Source of the DNA: an uncultured Siphonobacter sp.
GTDB lineage: Bacteria; Bacteroidota; Bacteroidia; Cytophagales; Spirosomataceae
Assembly: GCA_913774715.1 (NCBI GenBank)
Contig: CAJYHS010000041.1
Span: forward strand, 17,477-81,476
Direction: 5' to 3'
DNA length: 64,000 bases
Shown here in pieces: positions 46,704-55,099 of the stretch. Each line of letters begins with the position of its first letter. Position 1 is the stretch's first letter. The notes below the pieces were generated by a model. That model saw only the letters and a list, made by a program, of their open reading frames with translations. It was not told where the DNA came from and ran no database searches. The position numbers were made by a program, and so were the translations under genes.

Positions 46704-47803
46704 GCGAGTAAAGGGATTTTAACGACAAAAGAATCACCGATATGCCCGTACCAAACCGGATGGCTGGTTAAGAGACTGTACCGGCCCGTAATATTTTTAA
46801 GTCCTAAACCCGTGGAAACTTCGGGTTGCAGACGAGGGCGATACCCATTTTCAACAATTAACTCCTCGTTGACAATCTTGATGGAAACAGTTAAGGGTTC
46901 TTTACTGGACATTCGGGTATGCTTAACTGCATTTTCAACCAGCAATTGTAGCGTCAGGGGAGCAATTTTATAAAGTTGCTGAGCCGATTCGGGCACGTCA
47001 ATGTTAACGATGAATTTCTCCCGAAAACGGATTCCCAGTAAGAATGCGTACGACTGAATAAACTCAATTTCAGTCTTCAAAGATACCAGATCGTTATCCT
47101 TCTGTTCGAGAATGTATCGGTAGGACTTGGAAAGCTGGGCAATGAATTTCTCCGATAAATTAGCATCAATATGCACGACCGAGGACAGAATACTCAGACT
47201 GTTAAACAAGAAATGAGGATTGACCTGATTTTTTAAAGCTGCAAACTGAGCCTGCACATGTTCTTTCTCCAGTCGTTCGGAGCGAATCTGAATTTCCTGT
47301 ACTCGCTGTGTAGCCCGAACGGCCGCGATGAGGTAGAAAGCCGTAAGCATAATCATTACCGAAAGGCCATTGTTGGCTCGAATAACTAGGGTCCACATTT
47401 CTGCCGAGCGTTTGGGCATCGGGGCATTTTGAGGAGGGAAGACGTGAAAAATAGCCTCCATCGCAATCCGCAGGCTTTTGTGAAGGAAGAAATTAAAGAG
47501 AAAGGCCAGCACCAGTGACACCAGCAGGGAAATAATTTGTGGCTGAAGCTTGAACTCCAGCAGGTAATTTTCGCCGAAGTAATTAAAAAACTTCAATTGA
47601 AGCCAGTCGGTGATACTTAACCAGACAAAGAAAAGGCCGAATGAGATAGTAAAAAAAGGAAGAGCGAAACGCAATTCATGATAGAACCGAGCCATGGTTA
47701 ACAACGGTTCAGACGTGGTCGCGTAAATCACGGTCAAGGTATAAATTAACGCTAGACTTAGCGATAACTGCCACTTCTGAATGGATGTCAAACGATTCGC
47801 CAT
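46700..47803 (-). CDS. LytS/His_kinase-type sensor histidine kinase
   Basis: 367 residues. Four hydrophobic segments (about residues 12-150) precede a cytoplasmic helix and the kinase domain. The phospho-acceptor motif is QVNPHFLFNSLSILSSVV (about 205-222), and LLVENAVKHTRM and GLGLKNITGRYSLL belong to the ATPase region. This is the LytS/YehU-type arrangement with no periplasmic sensor domain. The start MANRLTSIQKWQ was chosen over a frame start 19 codons upstream because it places the first helix normally. Confidence 0.92.
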   Translation of the reverse strand: MANRLTSIQKWQLSLSLALIYTLTVIYATTSEPLLTMARFYHELRFALPFFTISFGLFFVWLSITDWLQLKFFNYFGENYLLEFKLQPQIISLLVSLVLAFLFNFFLHKSLRIAMEAIFHVFPPQNAPMPKRSAEMWTLVIRANNGLSVMIMLTAFYLIAAVRATQRVQEIQIRSERLEKEHVQAQFAALKNQVNPHFLFNSLSILSSVVHIDANLSEKFIAQLSKSYRYILEQKDNDLVSLKTEIEFIQSYAFLLGIRFREKFIVNIDVPESAQQLYKIAPLTLQLLVENAVKHTRMSSKEPLTVSIKIVNEELIVENGYRPRLQPEVSTGLGLKNITGRYSLLTSHPVWYGHIGDSFVVKIPLLA

Positions 47804-47896
47804 GGGGTTACTTTCAAAGTTCTGAGGGCTGCGGAGAAGGTCCGATTTATCCCAATACAAAAATCAGGTACATCAAATGTATTTGAAAATCATAAC

Positions 47897-47969
47897 CGAC
47901 GAATGACGAGTTGCGTCGGATGAATCGGGCATTTAGGAGGTTCAGGGTTGAAAAGGGAAAACCGATAAA
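47897..47969 (+). repeat. Intergenic element, copy 2 (shared with 36846)
   Basis: CGACGAATGACGAGTT (47897-47912) and GGGTTGAAAAGG (47945-47956) match copy 1 exactly; the tract between them has no TTTTGGG repeat. It lies just upstream of the LytS-type kinase. Confidence 0.6.
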
Positions 47970-48068
47970 ATACAGAAGAGTTTGAAACGTATGAAATACC
48001 CCGGAAGGTAGCCTAATGGATAGACAGGTCTGGATCTATCCAGTTAACAACCCAATTCTCTCCGGTAG

Positions 48069-48089
48069 AGACGCGACTTCATCGCGTCT
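48069..48089. repeat. Short inverted repeat AGACGCGA/TCGCGTCT
   Basis: AGACGCGA (48069-48076) and TCGCGTCT (48082-48089) pair around CTTCA. I recall similar GAGACGCGA...TCGCGTCTC elements dispersed in other genomes, but this could not be checked. The rest of the roughly 500-base gap 47804-48307 shows no gene. Confidence 0.5.
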
Positions 48090-48261
48090 GGGTAAAATGT
48101 AAATGATAGTCAATTCTCCGTCAGATGCGTCTTTAAACAAACGGTTAATTAAAAATCTGAAAGAGCGTTGTTCCACTTGTTTGCTAGTGGTCTGAAACCT
48201 ACCCTAAGGTTAACAGAAAATGGACCAAAGCTCATAAAATAGCCGACTATTAGTAACTAAA

Positions 48262-48293
48262 AAAGCCCCTGAGACGCATAACTCAGGGGCTTT
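48262..48293 (-). terminator. Terminator of the DoxX gene
   Basis: AAAGCCCCTGAG and CTCAGGGGCTTT form a perfect 12-base stem 14 bases beyond the DoxX stop; on the minus strand a T-run follows. Confidence 0.88.
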
Positions 48294-48307
48294 ATAGGTG
48301 TTAATTC

Positions 48308-48721
48308 TTAGATTTTCTTATTCAGCACTTTATCCAGACTATAATCGCCGGGGCCTAAAATCAGAATGACCACATAAGCGATCAGGTAATGAAAAGCCAT
48401 TTCGGCTTCCCCGAAAATATCACCTCCATGGGCCATGAAAGCCGCTACGACCATTGTAATGATCAAGGGAATAGTGGCGATGCGGGTAAAAAGCCCCAGA
48501 GCAATTAAAATCGAACAGAAAAATTCAGCGAAAATGGCCAGCCCTGCCGAAACCGGAGCTCCAAGACCTAAGAAGTCCATGAATTTTTCTTTCATCATCG
48601 CATAATTCGATAGTTTCTGATATCCGTGCGTAAGCATAGCCAGCGAAAAGCCAACGCGAAGAATCAGGGTAGCCCAATTGATAGATGAAAGTGTGTACGA
48701 AATAGAGAAAAGTCTTCTCAT
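48308..48721 (-). CDS. DoxX-family membrane protein
   Basis: 137 residues with four hydrophobic segments (about residues 15-35, 55-78, 82-97, 108-127). The family pattern is seen in LILRVGFSLAMLTHGYQKL, GLAIFAEFFCSILIALGLFT and the C-terminal GPGDYSLDKVL. DoxX-like proteins are small membrane proteins related to quinone reductases or redox stress; the precise role is unknown. It is monocistronic with its own terminator. Confidence 0.9.
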   Translation of the reverse strand: MRRLFSISYTLSSINWATLILRVGFSLAMLTHGYQKLSNYAMMKEKFMDFLGLGAPVSAGLAIFAEFFCSILIALGLFTRIATIPLIITMVVAAFMAHGGDIFGEAEMAFHYLIAYVVILILGPGDYSLDKVLNKKI

Positions 48722-49284
48722 GAATTTTTATGATTTCAGTAGAATGGAAGTTGAAATGAGCTTGGTAGGTAGAGTTGTTAGAAATAACAGATACAAACGG
48801 ATTGCCGACCTTTCTTACAAAACTCTGATCAGAAAACTAAACTCTTTCTAAATAAGAATAACCAAATATAAAATGTAATGACTAGTTATCCTTAAAGTCA
48901 TAGGAGCAGATTGCTGGTTTATACTCTAAAAATTGTACAGGATATGATTAGTAGAAAATATAAAATACTGATTTTAAAACATTTATCATTTTTTGACTAC
49001 ATCGATTTCCGTAAAAATTTATAAATATTTATTGATCTACTTGTTTAATAGGATATTACCTTTTTATTTTGTCTATAGAAATACTAGTTTAGTAAAAGCC
49101 ATGAATTATCCTTTACTTTTTTCTCTTTCCATATACCCATTCAGTACGATTCAGAAAGTCATTCTTTCGCACGGATCTTAGTGGGATTTTGTTGGTAAAT
49201 TACTGATTACTAACAAAGTAACGACTTGGTCCGGAGTTCTCGCGTTCATTAACTCCTTTCTTCATTCTATACTTTACCCTTATT
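48722..49284. other. AT-rich intergenic region upstream of susC (pair 3) with a possible short ORF
   Basis: About 560 AT-rich bases without a convincing gene. ATG at 49101 opens a 26-codon frame (MNYPLLFSLS...) ending at 49181; the 18 bases GTAAAAGCCATGAATTAT around its start are identical to those at 17075-17092. This may be a leader peptide or a shared promoter-proximal fragment. Confidence 0.4.
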
Positions 49285-52200
49285 ATGCAACAACTTTTAA
49301 AAGTGCTGTTGCCGGTACTCCTATGGGTGCAGGTGCAGGCTGCTTTTGCCCAACAAATTACGGGTAACATACGATCACAGGGTGATAATCAGCCCTTAAC
49401 CGGAGTAACCGTGCAAGTAAAAGGCACCACTCGCGGAACGGTTTCCAACGCTGAAGGAAACTACAACATTGCTGCTCAATCGGGCGAGACTCTTCGCTTT
49501 TCCTTTATTGGCTATAAAGCCGTCGAACTGGCGGTGCCCGCTTCCGGTACGTTGAACGTAACGCTGGATGCGGAAGAGTCGGCATTGCAGGAAGTCGTAG
49601 TAACGGCTTTAGGTATTGCGAAAGAGAAAAAATCACTCGGGTATTCCGTTCAGGAATTGAAAAGTAACGACGTCGCTCAGGCTCGCGAACCTAACCTGGT
49701 GAATGCCCTATCTGGTAAAATTGCCGGGGTTAACATTACCAACAGTCAGGGGAACATGGGTTCTTCCCGGATCGTCATTCGCGGAGAAACGTCGATTGCC
49801 GGTAATAACCAGCCACTGTTTATTGTCGATGGAATTCCGGTTGATAACTCTCAGTTTGGCAGCACGGGCACGAATCGCGATTACGCCAACGCCATCGCGG
49901 ATATTAACCCGGATAACATCGAAAGCATCAGCGTACTGAAAGGACCCAATGCGGCGGCTTTATACGGTTCACGGGCAGCTAACGGCGTTATTCTGATTAA
50001 AACCAAAATCGGCCGTAGCGGTCAGCAAAAAGGCTTAGGGGTTACCCTGAACGCCGGACATACGGTAGAAAGCTTATTGGTGCTTCCTGATTATCAGAAC
50101 GTGTATGGACAGGGAACGGGTGGATTATTCTCCTACAAAGACGGAAAAGGCGGCGGTTTGAATGACGGTACCGACGAAAGCTGGGGCCCAAAAATGGACG
50201 GTCGTTTATTACCTCAGTTCTTCTCTAAAGGGGAGGCAGTGCCTTTCGTAGCTCATCCTGATAACGTGAAGAATTTTTTCGTGAAAGGTCATACGACGAA
50301 CTTAGGCGTATCAGTAGCGGGTTCGGATGAGAAGTTTGATTACCGTTTTTCGTTTAATAATACCCGTCAAACCGGGGTAATTCCGAATACGGATATTACC
50401 AAAAATAACTTCGCGGTCAATGCCTCGTATCGTCTGAACGACCGTATTACCATCAATACCAGTGCCAACTTCATTCGTTCGGAGTCGGATAACCTTTCGG
50501 CTTTGGGTGGACGGGGTTCCAGCGTTATGCTGCAATTCTTGTGGTTTGGCCGTCAGGTCGATACGGAGTTACTAAAAGATTACCGGGCCAACGGCGAGCG
50601 TGATTTTAACTGGAACCATAGTTACTATAGCAACCCTTACCTCTTGCTTCACGAAAACACCAACGGTCAGCGTCGCGATCGTTTCTTCGGAAATGTGAAC
50701 GTGAACTATAAGATTAATGACTGGCTTTCAGCCCTGGTGCGGACAGGTAATGACTTTTATCTGGATAAGCGTAAATCAAAAGTATCGTATGGCACGAACG
50801 GTACACCTTTCGGGTCTTACGCGGAAGATGCGTACGTAGTAAACGAAAATAATACCGACTTTGCTCTGAATGTCAATCGTAAGCTGAGTGATGATTTCGA
50901 TCTGGAAGGTCTGGTAGGAGGTAACGTTCGTAGTAACTTCTTCGAGCGTAATTATCAGCAGGCTCCTCGTCTGGCCGTTAGCGATTTATATACCTTAATG
51001 AACTCACGCGATCCGCTGGTTTCGAGTAATCAATTTACCCGTCGCCGCGTGTACAGCTTGTATGCTTCAGCTCAGTTAGGTTTCCGCAACTATGCGTTCC
51101 TGAACTTAACGGCTCGCAATGACTGGTCTTCGACGTTACCCGCGGCTAATAACTCCTATTTCTATCCTTCCGTAAATGCAAGCGTGGTCTTAACGGAAGC
51201 TTTGAATATCAGAACCAACTGGTTATCATTCGCGAAGATTCGCGGAGGCTGGGCTCAGGTGGGTAAAGACACCGATCCTTATCAGATCGTGAATACCTAT
51301 CCGTTTAATCAGCCTTTTGGTAGCAATCCCTTATTAACCGTATCGGATATTTACCTGAATCCTAATTTGAAACCCGAAATCACGCAGTCCAGTGAAATTG
51401 GTCTGGAGATGGCGTTCCTGAAAAACCGGGCTCGTTTTGATGTAAGTTATTACAACACCGATAGTTACAATCAGATTTTGCAGGCTGATATTAGTCCGGC
51501 AACGGGTTTCAAACAGCAGCTAATCAACGCGGGTAAGATTAACAACCGTGGTTTTGAGGTACAGTTAAGCGGAACACCCGTGCAAACGTCCGGCGGCTTC
51601 AAATGGAATGTAACCGTTAACTTCTCCCGCAACGTAAGTAAAGTAGTAGAGCTGGATAAAGCCGGTTTACTAAACCAGTACGTATTAGGCAGCAACGGCA
51701 CCACCCGCGTATTAGCCAGCGTGGGTCAACGGTACGGAGCCTTATACGGAACAGCCTATCAGCGGAACGAAAGTGGCGAAGTGGTAGTAGGAGCTAACGG
51801 CTTACCGCTGAAAGATCCCAACCAGAAAACGCTGGGTTACTTCACGCCGAAATGGATTGGCGGGATTACGAACGCCTTTAGTTACAAAGGCTGGAACCTG
51901 AGCGTACTGATCGATACCAAACAGGGCGGACAGATTTACTCGGCTACTAACGCGACCGGACGTTACACCGGCGTACTGGAATCAACTTTACCCGGACGGG
52001 ATGCCGAGCACGGCGGACTTTCGTACTACTACGCTGGGAATAACACATCCTCCACACCGATTCCGGTGACGGGCTCAGCTCCGGCTGGCGAACGGGTATA
52101 CAGCGATGGAATTGTTTTCAACGGCGTAGCGGCGGATGGTTCGGCTAATAAGGTGATCGTTCCGGCCGAGCGTTATTACAAATATCTCTACAGCAACAGT

Positions 52201-52473
52201 GCCGGGGTAAATGAAGCCAGCGTGTTTGATGCCTCGTTTATCAAGCTTCGCGAAGTACGTCTGACATATGCCATTCCTCAGGATTTTGTGCGTCGCCTGC
52301 ATTTGCAGGGAGCGTCGGTATCGGTCATCGGCCGGAACCTGGCTTTCCTTCAGAAAAAAGCCCCCAACATCGATCCTGAAACGGCTTTCAACACGGGTAA
52401 TGGTCAGGGGCTGGAGTCGCTGCAATTGCCTTCGACGAGAAGTTATGGCGTTAACCTGAACATCAATTTCTAA
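49285..52473 (+). CDS. SusC/RagA-family TonB-linked outer-membrane transporter (pair 3)
   Basis: 1062 residues. Signal peptide from MQQLLKVLLPVLLWVQVQAA; carboxypeptidase-like domain (DNQPLTGVTVQVKGTTRG); LQEVVVTALGIAKEKKSLGY; plug with LSGKIAGVNITNSQGNMGSS and QPLFIVDGIPVDNSQFGSTG; barrel ending GVNLNINF. Many blocks (DESWGP-MDGR, FVAHPDNVKNFF, LTARNDWSSTLP) match the pair 2 SusC at 20934, showing that the pairs are paralogues. Its SusD-like partner starts 46 bases after the stop. Ligand unknown. Confidence 0.95.
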   Translation: MQQLLKVLLPVLLWVQVQAAFAQQITGNIRSQGDNQPLTGVTVQVKGTTRGTVSNAEGNYNIAAQSGETLRFSFIGYKAVELAVPASGTLNVTLDAEESALQEVVVTALGIAKEKKSLGYSVQELKSNDVAQAREPNLVNALSGKIAGVNITNSQGNMGSSRIVIRGETSIAGNNQPLFIVDGIPVDNSQFGSTGTNRDYANAIADINPDNIESISVLKGPNAAALYGSRAANGVILIKTKIGRSGQQKGLGVTLNAGHTVESLLVLPDYQNVYGQGTGGLFSYKDGKGGGLNDGTDESWGPKMDGRLLPQFFSKGEAVPFVAHPDNVKNFFVKGHTTNLGVSVAGSDEKFDYRFSFNNTRQTGVIPNTDITKNNFAVNASYRLNDRITINTSANFIRSESDNLSALGGRGSSVMLQFLWFGRQVDTELLKDYRANGERDFNWNHSYYSNPYLLLHENTNGQRRDRFFGNVNVNYKINDWLSALVRTGNDFYLDKRKSKVSYGTNGTPFGSYAEDAYVVNENNTDFALNVNRKLSDDFDLEGLVGGNVRSNFFERNYQQAPRLAVSDLYTLMNSRDPLVSSNQFTRRRVYSLYASAQLGFRNYAFLNLTARNDWSSTLPAANNSYFYPSVNASVVLTEALNIRTNWLSFAKIRGGWAQVGKDTDPYQIVNTYPFNQPFGSNPLLTVSDIYLNPNLKPEITQSSEIGLEMAFLKNRARFDVSYYNTDSYNQILQADISPATGFKQQLINAGKINNRGFEVQLSGTPVQTSGGFKWNVTVNFSRNVSKVVELDKAGLLNQYVLGSNGTTRVLASVGQRYGALYGTAYQRNESGEVVVGANGLPLKDPNQKTLGYFTPKWIGGITNAFSYKGWNLSVLIDTKQGGQIYSATNATGRYTGVLESTLPGRDAEHGGLSYYYAGNNTSSTPIPVTGSAPAGERVYSDGIVFNGVAADGSANKVIVPAERYYKYLYSNSAGVNEASVFDASFIKLREVRLTYAIPQDFVRRLHLQGASVSVIGRNLAFLQKKAPNIDPETAFNTGNGQGLESLQLPSTRSYGVNLNINF

Positions 52474-52519
52474 GGAAAATCATACGTAAGCTCAGCCTTA
52501 CTTCAATATATTCATTGTT

Positions 52520-53959
52520 ATGAAAATTAAAAGTTTCACGAAACTGATTCTTCCGCTGACGCTGGTAGCCGGGTTAACGGCCTGCCAGAAGGAGCTGGAA
52601 GATATTAACCGGAACCCCAACGAAACCACCGTTGCACAGCCCGATTACCTGTTAACAAATGCCCTGAAGTCCAGTGCTGATCTGATAATGGGTTCGGATG
52701 CATCCATGGAAACCACGACCCTGTTTGTGCAGTATTGGGCGAAGATTCAGTATACCGACGTAGACAAGTACACGACGAGTCCGACGAATATTCAGAATAT
52801 CTGGACGAACACGTACTCCCAGGGGCTGAATGACTTTGCGGAAATCGTTAAGCTCGGTGAACAGGCCAATAACCCTAATTATCAGGCGGTCGGGATCATT
52901 ATGAAATCCTGGTCGTTTCAGATGCTGACGGATTTATACGGAGATATTCCTTACAGCCAGGCTCTGAACATTAACGAATACCTGACTCCCAAATACGACG
53001 CTCAGAAAGACGTGTATACGGGCTTATTAGCCGATCTGCAAAAAGCCATTTCGCTGATTGACGCAAGCGGTGCTAATACCATTTCGGGCGATGTAGTCTA
53101 TAATGGTAACATGACTCGCTGGAAGAAATTTGCGAATTCTTTACGACTGCGGATTGCTCTGCGAATGGCTGATCGTGATGCGGCAGCAGCTCGTACGGTC
53201 ATTGCTGGTTTAGCCAAAAGCGATCTGATCGCCAGCAATGACGAAAATGCAAAGTTTACGTACCTGACTTCCCCTAATCAAAACCCCGTGAGCCGGGACC
53301 GGGAAACGCGGGATGATTACCGGGTTAGTAAAAGCATTGTTGACAAATTATTGCAGCTGAACGACCCCCGCCTGAGCATTTACGTAAACCGTACGGCGGA
53401 TGCTACGCCACTGGGATACGTAGGAGTAACCAACGGCTTACCTGCCGATTCAGCGGCCCGTTTAGGCTTTACCAAAACGTCAAAGCTGGGTGATTACTTC
53501 ACGGCTCCGTCTTCGCCAGCAGTGTTCCTGAACTATGCGGAAGTGTTATTTAATTTAGCTGAAGCCGCTCAGCGTGGATTGATTCAGGACGACGCAGCTA
53601 CCTTATACAAACAAGCCGTTACGGCTTCTTTGCAGCAATTTAATGTAGCTTCTACGGCGATTACTACGTATCTGGCTCAGCCGTCAGTGGCTTATAATGC
53701 TGCAAACTATAAAAAGTCGATTGGCGAGCAGAAGTGGCTGGCTTTGTTTGGTGAAAGTCAGGAAGCTTTTGCCGAATGGCGTCGGCTGGATTATCCGCAG
53801 TTGACTCCGGCTTACGCGGGCGTTCTGAATGGAAAAATGCCCGTTCGTTTAACGTATCCTACGGGTGAGCAGGCTTTGAATAATAACAGTTACAAAGCAG
53901 CCGTAGCGAATCAGGGAGCAGATTTGCTGACAACTAAACTCTGGTTTGACGTGAACTAG
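52520..53959 (+). CDS. SusD-like outer-membrane lipoprotein (SusD_like_2 type, pair 3)
   Basis: 479 residues with lipobox LTAC (Cys22). Blocks shared with the pair 2 protein at 24032 include KIQYTDVDKYTTS, SWSFQMLTDLYGDIPYSQAL, YDAQKDVYTGLLADLQKA, RETRDDYRVSKSIVDKL and EQKWLALFGESQEAFAEWRR. It should form a lid on the adjacent SusC barrel. A strong terminator follows, so the operon contains only the two genes. Confidence 0.93.
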   Translation: MKIKSFTKLILPLTLVAGLTACQKELEDINRNPNETTVAQPDYLLTNALKSSADLIMGSDASMETTTLFVQYWAKIQYTDVDKYTTSPTNIQNIWTNTYSQGLNDFAEIVKLGEQANNPNYQAVGIIMKSWSFQMLTDLYGDIPYSQALNINEYLTPKYDAQKDVYTGLLADLQKAISLIDASGANTISGDVVYNGNMTRWKKFANSLRLRIALRMADRDAAAARTVIAGLAKSDLIASNDENAKFTYLTSPNQNPVSRDRETRDDYRVSKSIVDKLLQLNDPRLSIYVNRTADATPLGYVGVTNGLPADSAARLGFTKTSKLGDYFTAPSSPAVFLNYAEVLFNLAEAAQRGLIQDDAATLYKQAVTASLQQFNVASTAITTYLAQPSVAYNAANYKKSIGEQKWLALFGESQEAFAEWRRLDYPQLTPAYAGVLNGKMPVRLTYPTGEQALNNNSYKAAVANQGADLLTTKLWFDVN

Positions 53960-53988
53960 TTTTCGTTGTTGGTTTACAGTTTTCAGTG

Positions 53989-54018
53989 AAAAGAGCGGGG
54001 TAAACCCCGCTCTTTTTT
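53989..54018 (+). terminator. Terminator of the pair 3 susCD operon
   Basis: AAAAGAGCGGGG and CCCCGCTCTTTT form a 12-base perfect stem with a 4-base loop and trailing T. Confidence 0.93.
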
Positions 54019-54029
54019 GTTATTCATTT

Positions 54030-54062
54030 AACTTCTCGAAAGTTTTAAACTTTCGGGAAGTT
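54030..54062 (-). terminator. Terminator of the PEGA lipoprotein gene (CCCGAAAG type)
   Basis: AACTTCTCGAAAGTTT and AAACTTTCGGGAAGTT form a long stem with one mismatch. Same family of stem as at 33698 and 59695. Confidence 0.75.
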
Positions 54063-54119
54063 GTTTGCTGATTGCCGATACAACAGAGTGCCACCCACAA
54101 CAACGAAAGTACGGATGAG

Positions 54120-54606
54120 TTACTTTGATTTTTCCAGCATTCCAATTTTCTCCCAGGAAGGATCAGGATTCATGGTTACCATGATATAAATGTTCTCTTT
54201 CTGGTGCTTCACTGAAGTAATCTGCGTATCTCCTCCCGCTAGTCGTGCTTTGATTTCCTTGGGGGTAAGTTTATACATAGAACCCGTCGAAGCATCGATG
54301 ATTAAACCGATAATACCTCCGAAAAGGATATTACCCAAAACCCAGCCGTCCAGCTTACGGGTAAGGCCTGCTTCGAAAGGCTCATAGCCCTGCATCATTA
54401 CTCGGATGGTGTGGTCATTTTTTCGTTTTACGTGGGCCCACATGGGTGTTTTGCCCACTAGCTGCCCGTCTACATAAACATCTGCACCCGTAGGGCGGCT
54501 AAGAACACTAACCGACTGCTTAGAACCATTGATGATCATTGATGATCGTGGTACAGTTCGTTAAGCCAATACCGACTACCAGTAGAGATAATAAAATTTT
54601 TTTCAT
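54120..54606 (-). pseudogene. PEGA-domain lipoprotein gene, frameshifted by a 10-bp duplication
   Basis: From ATG at 54606 the minus strand encodes a normal lipoprotein signal (MKKILLSLLVVGIGLTNC, Cys18) then TTIIN, after which the frame is lost and stops within a few codons. The cause is an exact tandem copy of a 10-base unit (54527-54546). Removing one copy restores a continuous protein of about 158 residues: signal, TTIINGSKQSVSVLSRP, the PEGA pattern TGADVYVDGQLVGKTPMW, a Gly/Ile-rich hydrophobic stretch, and a C-terminal tail to 54120. As given, the main frame opens only at an ATG created by the duplication (54539, 139 residues, no signal). It may be a real inactivation, a reversible switch, or a sequencing error. 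Confidence 0.8.
54527..54546. repeat. 10-bp tandem duplication (CATTGATGAT x2)
   Basis: CATTGATGAT occurs twice in direct succession, immediately after the lipoprotein signal sequence of the PEGA gene. The second copy shifts the reading frame by one base. Confidence 0.95.
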
Positions 54607-54837
54607 AAAAAGGATTAATTAGGTGGTTTTATAAATGTTTTGCAACACTTATAAAAAGGGTAAACTCGGTGGACTAAACCGTACTTTGTTTTACAATAAG
54701 GGTTCTGACAAAAATATTATAAAAACCAGTTCAATCTATTTCTTTCGTTTAAAGTAATAGGGAATTAAATGGTCTTGCTCTGAGCGTGAAGTTATTACCG
54801 GTGTGTTATTTTTTAGGAGGCCTTGAAATTTTTATAT

Positions 54838-54845
54838 TATCTTTG
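54838..54845 (+). promoter_or_regulatory. Candidate -7 promoter element of the ABC-F gene
   Basis: TATCTTTG is an exact match to TAnnTTTG. Transcription from about 54852 would give a leader of roughly 250 bases before the ABC-F start. Confidence 0.6.
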
Positions 54846-54890
54846 CAGCGTCATAAACGACTCTTCCTCGATGTGAGATCTAAGTAACCG

Positions 54891-54995
54891 ATGGTGCCTG
54901 CCGTCTTTAATTCTGAAAAACAGAATGTTTTGGTAACTCTTACCAATCCGCTAACGCTTATGTATACGGCGTGGCTAATACTTAGATTCATGTGA
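54891..54995 (+). CDS. Upstream ORF (34 residues) in the ABC-F leader
   Basis: ATG at 54891 opens a 34-codon frame (MVPAVFNSEKQN..., ending WLILRFM) that stops at TGA 54993-54995. It lies between the predicted promoter and the ABC-F gene. Many antibiotic-resistance ABC-F genes are induced by ribosome stalling on such leader peptides; whether this one is translated is unknown. A small hairpin (ATTCTG/CAGAAT) lies inside it. Confidence 0.4.
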   Translation: MVPAVFNSEKQNVLVTLTNPLTLMYTAWLILRFM

Positions 54996-55033
54996 TATCC
55001 TTTCTTTTCTAAATGCATTTTGATGCTGCGGTT

Positions 55034-55060
55034 AGTGTTAATTCCTGAGAATTAATCACT
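55034..55060 (+). promoter_or_regulatory. Leader hairpin before the ABC-F gene
   Basis: AGTGTTAATTC and GAATTAATCACT pair with one bulge around CTGA, followed by a pyrimidine-rich tract (TCCTCTTTTCTATTTTTC). It lies 40 bases before the start codon and could act as an attenuator or hinder ribosome binding. Confidence 0.45.
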
Positions 55061-55099
55061 TCCTCTTTTCTATTTTTCAGGCTTTAAATCTGTCACATC

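Noticed and set aside
48008..48080. tRNA-like string (GGTAGCCTAATGGATAGACA) suggesting a tRNA gene
   Set aside because: The D-arm-like start is present, but no 5-base anticodon stem with a 7-base loop forms and there is no GGTTCRANYCC T-arm.
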